Part shown: piece after piece, positions 36,382 to 48,800 of the stretch
Layout of the letters: each line of letters begins with the position of its first letter
Position numbering within the stretch: position 1 is the first letter of the stretch
Source of the DNA: Excoecaria cochinchinensis
Lineage: Eukaryota > Streptophyta > Magnoliopsida > Malpighiales > Euphorbiaceae
Direction: 5' to 3'
DNA: 64,000 nucleotides
NCBI GenBank assembly: GCA_947683425.1
Contig: CANTUQ010000076.1
Location: 2,914,001 to 2,978,000, forward strand
The notes under the pieces: generated by a model
The model's input: the letters and a program-made list of their open reading frames with translations, nothing else
What the model was told of the DNA's origin: nothing
Database searches by the model: none
Made by a program: the position numbers and the translations under genes

Positions 36382-36960
36382 ACTCTCTCCTCCTTACAGA
36401 ATTTCATCCTCGAAATTCACTTACATCGGAGAGTCCATAGACTATACTCCATATCGTTATCATTCTTATGGATTACTTCTATATCATCATATAACACTTA
36501 CATTTTACACTAATAATACATACATTTCACTCATTATTGTACACTTCACTCTTAACATACTTGTCTGTTTTTACTTATTTCAATTTACTATTGCCTTAAA
36601 CAATTTTTTTTCAATTAAAATAACTATACAAGTCATAACATCTTCTTGTTCATAACCATACCCAAACTCATAAAATTGATTTAATCAACTCCCATAATTC
36701 TCCTTTCTTTAATTTACATCTAAATCAATCATATTCATCAGAACAATTATTACCTTTATCACTATTCAGAAACCAAAAGTTATACACCTTACACATAAGC
36801 CATTCTACGCATGACATCTCACTACATAATTCTTTAATATCTCAAATATACCGAATACACATATTACTTTCTTTGCTCATAACACTTATATCTCAATCAG
36901 AATCTTATTACATTCACTTACACAAAGTTCCAAAATACTCTTTTCTTCTTAGCTTTGATT
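36382..36960 (-). other. E5 3' internal remnant
   Basis: On the minus strand it ends GAATTTCGAGGATGAAATTC, then GTAAGGAGGAGAGAGT, immediately before the LTR: the purine tract and the chromodomain-element 3' phrase seen in E4 and E6. No coding sequence remains. The right limit is approximate and set where E2 integrase-like sequence begins. Confidence 0.65.
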
Positions 36961-36989
36961 ATTTACACTTTCCTTAAAAAACACTATAC

Positions 36990-38170
36990 TATTCATCAAT
37001 ACGCCTCTTCTTACTGCTCTCTTGAGTCTGTCAACATTGATCGATTATGTCCGTTACTGCTCTCTTGGATAACAATCTCTGGAAGACAAAGGGACCTTCT
37101 CACACTGGCCCAAATTTACCTCGTATGTCTGGAACATCTGGTCTCATTTGTTTCACAATATAATCTCCCTCCTTCATCGGATGCTTTCTGGCCGTCTTTC
37201 CAAATGATCAAGCAGAGTGTTTTCTGATGGATTTGACCATGGAAATAATCCCATGACTTGTCCTTGTCTGACTTGTGCAATTGCTGCTGTTGTTGTTGTG
37301 CTCTGTCGGCTTCCAAAATTTAGCCATGACTATCCTTAAAAATTTGAGCCTTACATCATCGGCCATACTGCTTCTGCCCCCTGTGTCGAGGAATAATAGA
37401 TGACTCTTGTAGAGGTTCCAATGGTGGCTCTCTAGCCTCGAAGTGCAAAAGGGTCATTTCTCTACCCAATCCTTTTTCATGATCTTTTTTTGCTAGCATT
37501 AATCCATTCATATAGATCGTGCAAATTTTGGCTTGGATTTCTTCTGTCTTTTAGATCCTTCCTCATTCATCAACTTGTTGCTTGTATAGCATACCCTTCA
37601 TGCAGATAAAATGGGTAGATGGTTTGCAGATCAGCGTTTTGGTCCTTTTCCTTTTGGCAACCATAAAGAATGGTAGGATACAGACATGTACAAATCAACA
37701 GGATTTGGGCAAAACTTGCCCCCAAGATGTTTTCCTTCTATCTTTTTTATTTCCTTCTTCTTCTTCTTCTTCTTTTTTTATTCTTTTTCTTTCTTGTTCT
37801 TTTTTCGAGGATAAGCTTTGTCCCAATCCTGATAGATTACACATACACGTACCCCTTCTCCTCTTGACTTGGGACAGCATTGACCAAATAAGTCCGATTT
37901 TGAACTCCGACTAAAAATTTTAGTTTCATCTTTGCTTGTGGATTCTTCCTTTTGACCTTTTCTGCCCCCTCAGGCCTGGTCTTCTGAGCTTCTACTTGAT
38001 TAGTCCATGATCGGTGTATGTTGGAATGATGTGTTTGACGCCTTTACGATTATCTCCTGGCATGTCTTCATGGGTCCAGGCAAAGACTTCTTCAAACTTT
38101 TTTGTTTTAATTCTCTCAAATTTTATCTCGCTTCAGGAGTCAAATTGGGTGCAACCAAGATTACTATTTA
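36990..38170 (-). pseudogene. E2 pol remnants
   Basis: From 38170 down the minus strand shows EVFAWTHEDMPG (pre-RT linker), then a piece like GVRVCVIYQDWDKAYP matching the RT fingers of E1, then a lysine/glutamate-rich stretch from a GAAGAA expansion (37745-37800). Near 37200-37100 it reads RGKFGPVREGPFVFQRLL, the C-terminal strand motif of Tat-type integrases (GKF.P.WEGP). The YMDD region, RNase H and the integrase core are absent. Confidence 0.65.
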
Positions 38171-38349
38171 TTGAAACTAGATGAAACGGTGTTTTAAACC
38201 AATGCCTTAATCATGATTATTATTTATGCTTGATGCAATAAAATATAAAAATGCATATATAAGCAAAGCCCATATTATTAAAGCAGAAAAGACAAACAAG
38301 TGCATAGTTCAGGAATACACTTTAGAAAATGAAAAGCATTATAACAACT

Positions 38350-39622
38350 CTAATCCTTTCTTTCTTCATCCAGGCCAAGGACCAATTCTTGAATGCGATC
38401 TCTCAGAGGGGGACAATAGTTTGTCCGATGCCCTGTGTACTGGTGATACGCATAATACCAGTCTATTCTGTGCCTCGGTTTTCCTTGACTTGGGGCAGGC
38501 CTAGCTGGCAAGGGTTACAGTTTCCCTTCCTTGATGAGACGAGTGAAGTGCCAAGATAGAGGCTTGCCCGAGATGGTGAGGTGTTTAGGAGTCATTTCGG
38601 TGGTTGAGACCTCTACTGCCTTGGTATTTCCCCCATTGCCACTGCTGTTTCCTAAGGCTAGGTTTGCAGATTTAGCCATTTTATCCAGATGCTCAGCCTC
38701 AGCTTCAATGGCTATATCTTTTAAGGACTCCCAGTCCTTCAGCCCCTTCATCTTTAACCCATCTTTTAAATATGGGCTAGCATTCCTAATAAACAGCCTG
38801 ATCTGGTCTAGAGTGTCCGGCCTCTTCTTCATTTCCATTACCCGGTTCCTCCATCGGGTCAAGTACTCATGGAATGACTCATTCGGCTTTTGTTGTAGCA
38901 ACTCTAGATCTTTCAGGGTGACCTCCATCCTTGTACTACAGTCATATTACTGGAGGAATTCCTCCATCAGTAGATCCCAGTCTTCTTTTGTTCTCTGATC
39001 CAGTCCATGATACCAGCCCACCGCAGGACCTGTCAAACTTAAACAAAAGTATTCTACCTTTTGCCTCCTTGTTAGCGTGGTACCTTTCATTATCAAAGAG
39101 TACTGCTTGATGTGTGCAGTGGGGTCCGATGTGCCATCAAATTTTGGGACGTCAGGCATCTTAAAGTTCAAGGGGATTAGATCTCCTCCATCCAGCTCTT
39201 TATCTTCGGGGTTCATCTCTCGACCCCTTGTCAATATCTTAGCCATTGCCTCGAACTTTCCTTCCATCTTCTTCCAGATGGTATCTTCTGTCTGGGGTGC
39301 TTTCCTTCTAACTGATAGGGGTTCTCCATATTCACCCTTCTAGGTCCTCTTCCATTCTATGGGCTACTCCTCTCTTTTGCCCTCCTGACGTGGCAGCCCC
39401 TAAGTCCACTGGTGGTGGACGTGCATCCTCCGGCTGATCCTCTCTGGCCTCCTCCTGTTCATTTTGTCTCATGGGAGGAGGTGCCAGGTTTTGTGGTGCA
39501 GTTGGTTGAGCCATTGCGACCATCATGGCCATCATCCGGTTCTTGAATTCTTCTAACCTTTGACCCACTTCTTCAGCTATCAAGGTCCTGGTAGCATCTG
39601 CCTCCCTCGATGAATCGGCCAT
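38350..39622 (-). pseudogene. E2 gag
   Basis: The start at 39622 (MADSSREADATRTLIAEEVG) leads an N-terminal helix and a proline/glutamine-rich linker, then after a frame change near 39300 the core GGDLIPLNFKMPDVPKFDGT, KQYSLIMKGTTLTRR, LSLTGPAVGWYHGLD, EEFLQ-stop-YDCSTRMEV, EYLTRWRNRVMEMKKRP. A zinc-knuckle-like stretch (YHQYTGHRTNYC) lies near 38460-38410. It has one nonsense change (CAA to TAA near 38948) and at least one frameshift, and is the least damaged of the three Tat gags. Confidence 0.88.
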
Positions 39623-40664
39623 TTCTAGAGATTCTCTGAATGCCTATTGATTGCACTTGACTTGATTGTGATTGGTCAATCAAAACCCTCTGATAATGCT
39701 ACTGTCAGAACCCTTAACCAGCTAGGAAAGTGGTCTTTGATGGCTGGAAAGTTAAAGAGTTAGAATAATGCATGAATAATATGTAATGCATGGTCGTGCT
39801 ACGCAACAAATGGTATACAATGGCTAAAAGAGATTACAATGATATATGTGAAGCATTTGAAAAACTATACATAGGATAATATGTACATGTAATAATTATA
39901 TGCAAAGAAAAGGATGTATACATGTAGAAGAAATACAAAAATTTATTTGTGCATGACTAACATGAATATGCAATGCATCATCGACAACCGCATGCAAGTA
40001 GATAGATCCTTCCAACCTTATTGCCCCCACACACGAGGTCGTGCGATCTCTGTCCTAGGTGGGCTTGATCCATGGGTTAACAGGGAACCCGATGGACGCG
40101 CGTGGTGCACGGTGAAAAACCGGCAGTATAACCTCTCTTAGCTAATGTGCATACGAATGGGTTTTGACCATCATGTATTTAGGCAGTCCGAATAAGTTGA
40201 CATGGGCCTATCGGGGCATGAAAGCCTTTGATTAGGTGACCAATCAGATTATTTGGGTTTGTCCAATACAAAAATGATCCATATAGCAAGCAAGGTATTA
40301 CGGTTCATACCACCTAGGGGAAGTATCTATTGCCATTACATGAGCTTTAGTCAAAGGTGGTACCCAAGCATGGTCCCTGCCAATGGGTCTAGCTCATCAT
40401 GAGCGTAACAACCGATTGGGTCACCATTTAATATACCATGATGGTACGAGGCTTGGGCTGGTGATTATCCTTAACACTTCCCTAAATTGAGTGAAAATAG
40501 GGTCGTGCTTCAGGAACGCACCGAGGCTAAAAGAGGGACCAAACTAGCATAGATCTAAGGCTCTAATGAGATGCAATGCAGTTTTGAAAGAAGGTGAAAT
40601 TTTTAAACTAAAACTCTATTATAATTTTTAATCAAGGTACTTTCGAATCGAAGTCTCGAATTTA
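39623..40664 (-). other. E2 untranslated leader
   Basis: Matches the leaders of E1 and E3 over most of its length (for example CCAATGGGTCTAGCTCATCA near 40380-40400). No coding potential. 39623-39700 directly precedes the gag start. Confidence 0.75.
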
Positions 40665-40682
40665 TCCCCAATGGAGTCGCCA
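40665..40682 (-). other. E2 primer-binding site
   Basis: The minus strand reads TGGCGACTCCATTGGGGA, one base inside the LTR end at 40684. It is the best preserved of the three Tat-like PBSs. Confidence 0.8.
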
Positions 40683-40683
40683 C

Positions 40684-43355
40684 TGTGACGCGCGTCGAAC
40701 CCTGTGGCCTTCCGAAAGCCCGCTTTAGGGCGATCAAGATGTGATTCATTAAAACTTGTAAGGTATTTATAAGTGCGTCTATTTTGGGCAACAATGAGGT
40801 TTCTTGGAGTCGCCACCCAATAGAACATTGGGAAGGGTCGTCTAGCCTCAGCGAGCCTAAGACGGCGCATGCATATCCATCTTGAGCAAGCCATAGAGAT
40901 CTTGGAGGTCTCAGCCTCTACCCCCTGGAGCCTAGGATTTGTAAATTGAAGTCTTTTGGTGAGACTCAAGAGGTGTCTTGGAAGTCCTAGACCTCTCGCC
41001 TCATTGAGCCCCAAAGACCAGAGTGAGTTCGGGGCTTCTCATTTATTTGTACCTTGATCAATATTATGATTAAGTTTTGAATTCATTATTTCACCAACTT
41101 TCCACACGATGCATTTAATTAAGGCACGATCATTCACATCAAAAGCAATAGGTAAAGCATTATTAAATAAACATTCTCAAAAATAAATTACAATAAAACT
41201 AGGGGCGGAATACAACCCCCATTGTAGATAAAATACAAATCATGCATAAATCGAGATATTCATTAATGATGAGGACATTGGTCCTCGCATGCATATTTAT
41301 TATAAAACACTTTTGATGTGATGATTTTATTTTGGATAGAGAAAATTGAGACATTGGTCCCATTTTTATTTAGGAAAAATTCCAAACTAATTAATAAAAA
41401 TGCTTTATGATTTTTCCTCTAGCGCCTAAAATAAACAAATTTATAGGAAAATTACATAGCAAAATAAATGGAAAAGCAAAATGAATAAAATATCACAAAT
41501 AAAGCAAATAAATACTTGATCCCAAACGAGCCTTCTGAATCTTCCCGTGTGCTCGCAAAAATGCCCAAGAAGGAAAATGAGATGTGAAATAAAAATAAAA
41601 CACAAATAGAATAATGTTAGTAATTGAATCATTAAAATCAATTAAATATAAAATAAATGATAAAATAAAATAAAATGAGATAAAACGAAATGATATCAAA
41701 ATAACAAATGAATTAACATGTTTACAATTTAAAATAAATGAGAAAAATGTGTTATGAACAACAAATGGATTAAAAGATGTAATTGGAATAAAATACAACA
41801 TGTTAATTAAGGTGTAAAAATATGAACATGATAATAGTGAAAATGAATAAGTGAACAAAATATTAAATATATGATAATGACAATGGAAAAGAAAAAAAAT
41901 GATTAAATAAATGACATGATTAATTAATTATGTTCACAAATGATATAAACCATTTACATGGCAACAAGATCAATCAAAATGAATTAATTTAATTACATGT
42001 TAAAAATAATGATGAATTAAAGTGAAATAAATTAATTACATGTTAGGAATTAAAAGAAATCAATATTCACATGAATAAAATAAATGAATGAAAATAACAA
42101 TAAAAATATACATGTTAATAAATTAAATATAAACAAAATAAATAAATAAATAACTGAAAATAATAAAAACGAACATGAATAAATTAAATATGAACAAAAA
42201 GAATAAGAAGAACAAGCCCGGAATGTTTACCCTCAGAGTTTCGGATTCGATGAAGGTAAAAAGATGATTGATTTCCTTATTCTTAATTTGCAAGATTAGA
42301 ATTGAATAATAAAAATGTTGGAATTTTATTCCAAGAAACAAATAGGCTTAAAAAAACTAATAAAAAAAAACTCTTTGAAAACAAAGAATTAATTTCCTTG
42401 CTCAAAGGAATTATTTTTATTGATTACATAAAAAACCTTGAAAAAGTTAAATGGAAAACAAATGAGAAGACAAAAAAACTGAATTTTGAGAACAAATCAT
42501 CAATTTATTTGTCTCAAAATTAAATCCATCAACAAAATTCCATCCAAAATATATTTACAAGAAATTGTGTTGGAAAAAAAATGAAAGATTGATTTTTCTT
42601 TTTGATCTTTGGTTGGGGAAAAAATCTGGAATTTTTTAGAGTTTGAGAGGAAGAAGAAGAGAAAAAGATAAAGAGAAAAAACCCTAAAAAAATCCCCAAA
42701 AGAATTCCCCTTACGTTTTCATCTCATTCTTTTTATATGAAAAAAATAGGAAAAATAAAGTAATTAAAGGGATAAAATTTAATTAAATCAGATATTACCT
42801 ATTTTAATTTTTAAAAATGGAAAAAATCCCTTAAAACCTTGAAAAAATGGATAAAAAAATGATTTTTAGGTCAAAAAATCGAAAAAAAGGGTATCAGACC
42901 CTTTAGCGACGGCCAGAAGAGGAGGCAAGCCCGTCGCTATAGGGACGGGTGTCGGAACGGCAGCCTCTCGCGCACGAAGGCGGCACGCAGTGTGCGCTGG
43001 GCGGCAGCACACTGCGCGCAATGCTGCGCGTCGCCCTTGCGGGCGCAGCGTGCTGGGCGCTCGAGTGACAGCGCACCTGCGCGCTGCCGCAGGCGCACCG
43101 CCGCGCCCGACACTCGCGATCCGACTTTTTTTTTTAAATTTTAAATTGACTAAAAATACTATAATTTTAAGCCCCCATTTTTCAAAACTAATTTTTAAAA
43201 TATTTTTTATTATTATTTTTTATTTTTTTATCTTTTCACTCTAAAATGCAAATTTGAAAAAAAAAAATCACCACTTTAACCTTTTTGCCTGTGGAAAGGG
43301 TCTTATCATCATTGGGTAACTCTGATCTGGTCTGTCTCAGGACCTGGTGTCTACA
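40684..43355 (-). repeat. E2 5' LTR (2672 bp)
   Basis: It begins TGTAGACACC on the minus strand at 43355 and ends CGTCACA at 40684, like E1. A candidate TATA box (CATATAAAAAG) is at 42739-42729. A very GC-rich island occupies 42901-43127 in the U3 region. The 41440-42560 part is extremely AT-rich, with no gene; its open frames are low-complexity and absent from E1. Confidence 0.85.
42901..43127. other. GC-rich island in the E2 U3 region
   Basis: About 230 bases dominated by GC, with GCGCAGCGTGCTGGGCGC, GCACACTGCGCGCAATGC and many GCGC/CGCG pieces, against a background below 30% GC. It occupies the same place as E1's 6757-7100 patch but with different sequence. The open frame 42990-43244 across it is a by-product of base composition. 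Confidence 0.8.
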
Positions 43356-45195
43356 ATACCCAAAAATATTTTTTTCACCATCAGAAAGAGAATGAAAAAT
43401 GTAGTATATTGGTGTTATTTTGGTATAAAAACGAGATCAAATTGGCTTCTGAAATTCAGTCTGAAGTTTCTCTGGTTCGGTTCAATTGAACCAAAGTTTG
43501 ACTGAACTTTGATCGAATTTTTATAAATAGTTAGAGTGGATAAAATGGTCTAATGTAAGAGGATAAAAGGCTTAGAATAATTTTTAGAAATTTTTGACAG
43601 TATTAGAATTGTATTTTACGGCAGAACCGGATTAAACTGAATTAGACCGGTTTAAGTGAACCAGACCCCAAACGGATTCCGATTGAGCTAAAATTTTGCA
43701 GAGAGACTAATTTTAATATTATATGAATGATGGAATTGGTTGGGAGTAAAAGTGAATTCGGGAACATTAAATTTCACCAAAACAGTGAAAAATGACCCGA
43801 AAAATGAAAATCGGACCAAATTAGCTCAACTACTTTGGTTAGACCTGGTTGGGTCCGATTGGACCCATATAAATAGACTTAAAATTCTGGAAATCCCCTT
43901 GGATTCCATTTTGTTTCAGCTGCCTCTTCTTCCTCTCTTGGCCGAATACACTCTCCTGTCTTTCTCACCATTTTTCTTTCATTTTTTCTTCATCTCACCT
44001 CAAGATCAAACATCTCTAACATAATAAAGACCCTTTAGAACCCATTAGTGGTCTCAGAATTTCTTTTGGAGAAGTAAAAGTTGGTGAAATCTAGATTTGA
44101 AGTTTAGGTGTAAAATTGAGGTAGGAGATTTGAGTATTTTTAATTTGGTTTTAAGGTTCCTAAAGGTAATATAGGATGTGAATAAGAGGTTATTAAGTTT
44201 ATTTGGTGAAAGGAAATTTGATTTTGATTAAATCTTAATTTTTATGTTTGGACATAATTATGTCCAATAGGTGAAGGAACCTCTAAGCAAGCTACGGCAA
44301 GGAAAAGGATAATTGAGGAGCATATTTCAAGGATCTAAGCTTTGTGATTGCAAATTCCATTTAATTCCATGGTAAAAGCATGAATTTAGATTAGGTTTGT
44401 GAATAAAGTATGTGATTTATGCATGTTTAATTGAAATTAACATGATATTCATGCTTAGGGATGTTAAAAATAATGGTATGGATGATTAAATTGAAGAAAT
44501 ATATTTTGTATGAAAAGTTACTTCTTTAGCCGTATGTGATTCATGTGATTTTCTTGTGTTTTCATGATGCTTTACGTATATTTATGGTGGATCTATGTTA
44601 TTTGGCATGTGAATTAATGTATGGTATGTGTTAGAGCATGTGAAAACATCATGAGGTATGTGATGTATGTATGGCCGAATGTATATCATGTGTAAAGTCA
44701 TGATTTTTATGTGTATTCATGGAAATTGATGGTATGGTGATGTTATACATCATGAGATTGGCCTAAATAAATGATAAAATTGATAAAAAAATTTAATTTG
44801 AATAAATTAGTATGTGGGCCGTATGCATGTATGTATGTATGCATGTGTACCCTGGTGAAATAATAAGTTCACACGACATGTGATGATGTAATGATGATAA
44901 TCACATGTGAAATGATGAAATGGTATGAAAAAGAATAAAATACTATGATGATATACCATGAAAAATAAGTATATTATATTAATAATGTGAAAAATAAAAT
45001 AATATTGCCCTATGTAGTGATCTGGTGGTCAAGTCTAGTTCAGGATATATTGGCATGCCATAGGGACATAAGACTGCGGGTGTGAGCATGGCGTCTCACT
45101 TTTTAAATAGGCCAATGATGGTCATATTTCATTGTATCTGAATATTTTATTGTACTGTACTGTATTTAAAACAGTGGTGGTCCCATAAGACTCCG
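43356..45195 (+). repeat. E6 5' LTR, both ends missing
   Basis: Aligns with 54127-55973 of the 3' LTR with scattered differences. The TATA box CATATAAATAG is at 43866-43876; the 3' LTR has CATGTAAATAG there. At CTCCG (45191-45195) the sequence jumps straight to gag; the 3' LTR continues differently after the same CTCCG at 55969-55973. So about 1.4 kb of LTR plus PBS, leader and gag start were lost. Confidence 0.9.
43866..43876 (+). promoter_or_regulatory. TATA box of the E6 5' LTR
   Basis: CATATAAATAG within a region conserved in the 3' LTR, where it has changed to CATGTAAATAG. Inferred core promoter of the element. Confidence 0.6.
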
Positions 45196-45835
45196 GTTCA
45201 GGCAGAGGAGTGGTTGTTTAAGCTCAAGCATATTTTTGAGACCACTCCGAGTCCGCCAGATGAGATGTTTCAGGGAGCAGTGGCTTTGCTTCAGGGTCCA
45301 ACTTACAGATGGTGGAGTTCAGTCCGTAAACACACTCAAGCGGATCAAGTTAATTGGGTGTTTTTCACTCAAGCGGATCAAGTTAATTGGGGGTTTTTCC
45401 AAATCTAGTTTGAGAAGAAATATATCGGTTCTGAATATATATCTGCCATGCAAGATGCATTCTAGAGGCTCAGACAGGGAAGTAAGTCAGTTGCAGAGTA
45501 CGAGAGAGAGTTTGAGCGGCGCAGTGCCTACCTAGATGATGAGTCCATGATTGGGCAGAAGTTATGCCACAGATTTGAAAGAGGTCTAAATAATAACATC
45601 AGATTGGCTTTGGGTTCTCAGAGGCATATAGATATGAGTTCCTTGGTTGAAGAAGCCCTTAGAGCAGAGACTATTATTTCAGAGGAGGCTGATAGATAGT
45701 CCCGGTTCAAGCAAAAGAGGAAACTGGGTCAGTTTTCTGGTACAGCTGGACAGAGTAAGAAGTTTAGAGGGCCTCCTCATTCACAGAGCCGTGTATCAGC
45801 AACACCTGTTACTATTCGGAGGAACCCAGTCGGCA
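45196..45835 (+). pseudogene. E6 gag, first part
   Basis: Chromovirus gag core: AEEWLFKLKHIFETT, LLQGPTYRWWSSVR, KKYIGSEYISAMQDAF, RQGSKSVAEYEREFERRSAY, KLCHRFERGLNNNIRLAL. The N-terminus is deleted. A 33-bp tandem duplication (45334-45366, 45367-45399) repeats TQADQVNW in frame. Stops lie near 45406, 45463 and 45698. The frame is cut at 45835 by the solo LTR and resumes at 49933. Confidence 0.88.
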
Positions 45836-48800
45836 TGTAACACCCCTTACCCATATATAGCATACTGTATGGTAACATAGGCAGTATACGACGATGAGTG
45901 AGGAATGATACGGACAAAGCAAGTAGGGAATAATAATATGAGCAGAGTTACAAATTTTTTTTTTCAAAACATACAAACATCCCATAATACAAAAGACGTA
46001 CACTTATACTTAGCATTACTTTACTCATTATCATTTTATTACATCTCAATTGCTTAATACAATACTAATTAAGAATTACATTAAAAGGTAGAATATAATT
46101 CTTAAACACTATCTACTATTACGGACTGGATGGCCAGACTGTTGCAGATTGTCCTCAGCAACACGACTGACTCCAACCCTGCATGGATAAACACCCATGC
46201 TAAGCACAAAGCTTAGTAGGAAAAAACACATAGTATGGGCGACCATTCACAATGGCCACTAGTCACAACACACAATAAATATCTGAAATCAAATCATTTG
46301 AATATAACTACAGGTTTTCACAAACTTAACATCTCATTTAATAAATACATATAATTGGCCATAAACAAAATATTTTAATCATAATCAATCATAAGCTCAA
46401 ACAGGATAGCAATCTTAATTAATACATGCTTTTCATGTTTCCTCATTCATATGTCTCATGTCACCCATATCATTATATTTAGCCTATATTCCATTCTCAA
46501 ATTATAATAATTCTCACACATCATAGAGTTATGAGTAAATAGCTAATAATCTAACTTCATGTCCTAGCATAAAAGTACATGACATATATATATATATATA
46601 TGATTACTTTAATTTAATCACTTACTTCCATTCATCTCATTGCTTTTGTGTCATTAACAGACGTTACCGCATTTTTGCATAAGGATCCTACAGAATCCAA
46701 AACACATAGGTGCGCGAAGCGCAAACTCATGCCATATATAAGTCACAACATACATTGTGATCGCATTCTCATTGAGTGTGTAATCATACACAAATCTTCA
46801 CATATCTTTATCAGTTCACATTTATTGTTCAGTTCACATATTTATATTCATTTAATGCCTGCTAAGTCAAAGGGGTGGATAACGAGTAACACATAGATAC
46901 CCGAAGGTATTAACACTATTCTCATAACACATAGACACCCGAGGGTATCAAAACAATCTTTTGATTTTGTTCCAAAAACATTTTCACGTAGATTCGGTAC
47001 AAAGGGATCACGAAGATCCAGTCGGGGGACCTGATCAGGGTCTAAATCATTCGGTAGCTGCAGCAACAGTAACTCTATTAGGCATGCCTAACTATCCACG
47101 ACTCGACTAATGCAAGCTAACACTTACTTATTTCCTTTAGAAATGCTCATGCCATAATATAAAAATCTTTTTCAAAAGTACATACTTTTATTATAATCGC
47201 ATAATAATCCGATATATAAATTGTTCATAAAAACAATGGTTCATATAAATATAACAATTCATAACCTTTAATTATAATCACATTTAATTTTAATACATGC
47301 TCCACAAATTATTATAACTATAACTTGCATGGTATAGTATATCTTAAATTATACACTATGTCGCAGGTAAACCACAAGCCAAAACTCATGTCAAATAGCT
47401 CAATCAATCATCTATTCATGGCACAGAAAAGAGTCGCACTCGTGACCCTTATCGCGATCGCGATAGAAAGTTAAATGGCCTCTGTTGCGCTCGCGACAGA
47501 GCCAAACCATACACTAAGAATCACGCTCGCGAACTAAGTCATGACCGCGATAAAACCAGAGCGCGACAGAGCTAAGCATCACCCTCCTCTCATCTTTCAC
47601 TTGCATACGCTTCACATAAAAACATACTTACTTTTGTCGTGCCCATAACTAATTTTCTTGAACATTATTTTCCCTAAATTCATAGATAGAACCCAAGAAT
47701 TCCAACACTAGTATCCCAAACTACTCAATTGATTAAGAATCATTCTGTAATTAAATAGTCAAATTAGAAATCAATTGAGATACGAAAGGTTCATTTCAAT
47801 TTCGGTTTGCGACACACTTAATTCCATTATTACTTCATTCTTAACATCTCATACAAATTATAAACTATAAATAAATCTCCTCAAGTCTTGAATCATGAAA
47901 GACTCACAGACTTTTGTAGGTCTTACACAAACGTGCCACAATTATTCTTAACAAACACCAAAACACTAGTAAGGTTCAATTGATACACTCTCCTTCATGT
48001 CCGATTAAGCTTCTATGCTTTGGTTTGAACTTGAAAGAGTGTTCTAAACCTCCTATGTATTTCGAAGGGTTGGGAATCCAAACCCCAAAATCCTATTAGG
48101 TCAAAATGCAAGTTATGGAATTCCACTTCAAATTGCCTAACATAATATAAATTACGTTTATAAAGAACATACTCGGAAGTGTTTGATTCATTAAACCTCT
48201 CAATATTCTTATTTATAACCTTAGACAATTGTATTCCTAAGTGGTATCCATTTATTTGCTCATTTCCAAACTTTAAGCATATGATGAATATGTCTTGAAA
48301 GGTTCCGAGGAAGTTCGGGTGTGTTTCGGGATGAGAAAAATGACAAATTACACATCCTAAAGAATAGGAAAGAGGGGAAAGGGTTCATACCAACTATGAG
48401 GCTCAAAATGAAAGGAAAAACCTTCCACAAATAGGTTCTGTCGCGTTCGCGACAGAAAGCTTCCCCAACTGCCCTACGAAAACAGACTTACGAGACAGTT
48501 TTCTATATTTGACTTTGTATTGCTTAAACGACCCACTAAACCTCATTTTTAACCAAAATGTCCTGCTTAACAAATATTCCTTAGGATGGTAGCTTTCAAA
48601 TGCCACTAATTTCAAATCAATTGGACATTTATAACTCCACATATGAGCTACACAACCTACACTGCTCCCGTGAACCCGTCTAAACACAGACACCCCGGTT
48701 TTTACCAATTGCAAGGATCCTAGAGCCAGAATGAGATTCCGATCCTTCAGAGATAAATTTAGGTATATGAATTAGCTTTGAAATGGCACTAGTATCATAC

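Larger units (their letters stand above)
36961..43355 (-). mobile_element. E2: truncated Tat-like retrotransposon
   Basis: Minus-strand order: LTR (43355-40684), PBS, leader, gag (39622-38350), then a contracted pol in which the protease and most of RT, RNase H and integrase are missing, ending in an integrase C-terminal piece. It is about 80% alike to E1 where both exist, by eye. Its LTR start at 43355 abuts E6 LTR sequence (ATACC next), so it inserted into E6's LTR. Its 3' LTR is gone, and its left border is a deletion junction with E5. Confidence 0.8.

Noticed and set aside
37116..37316. Glutamine-rich 66-codon frame as a transcription-factor activation domain
   Set aside because: The CAACAACAG run is a short microsatellite next to an E2 integrase remnant that reads in another frame.
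41441..41858. Membrane-protein-like frames in the E2 LTR
   Set aside because: Phenylalanine/isoleucine-rich frames result from very AT-rich DNA. They overlap and are not conserved in E1.
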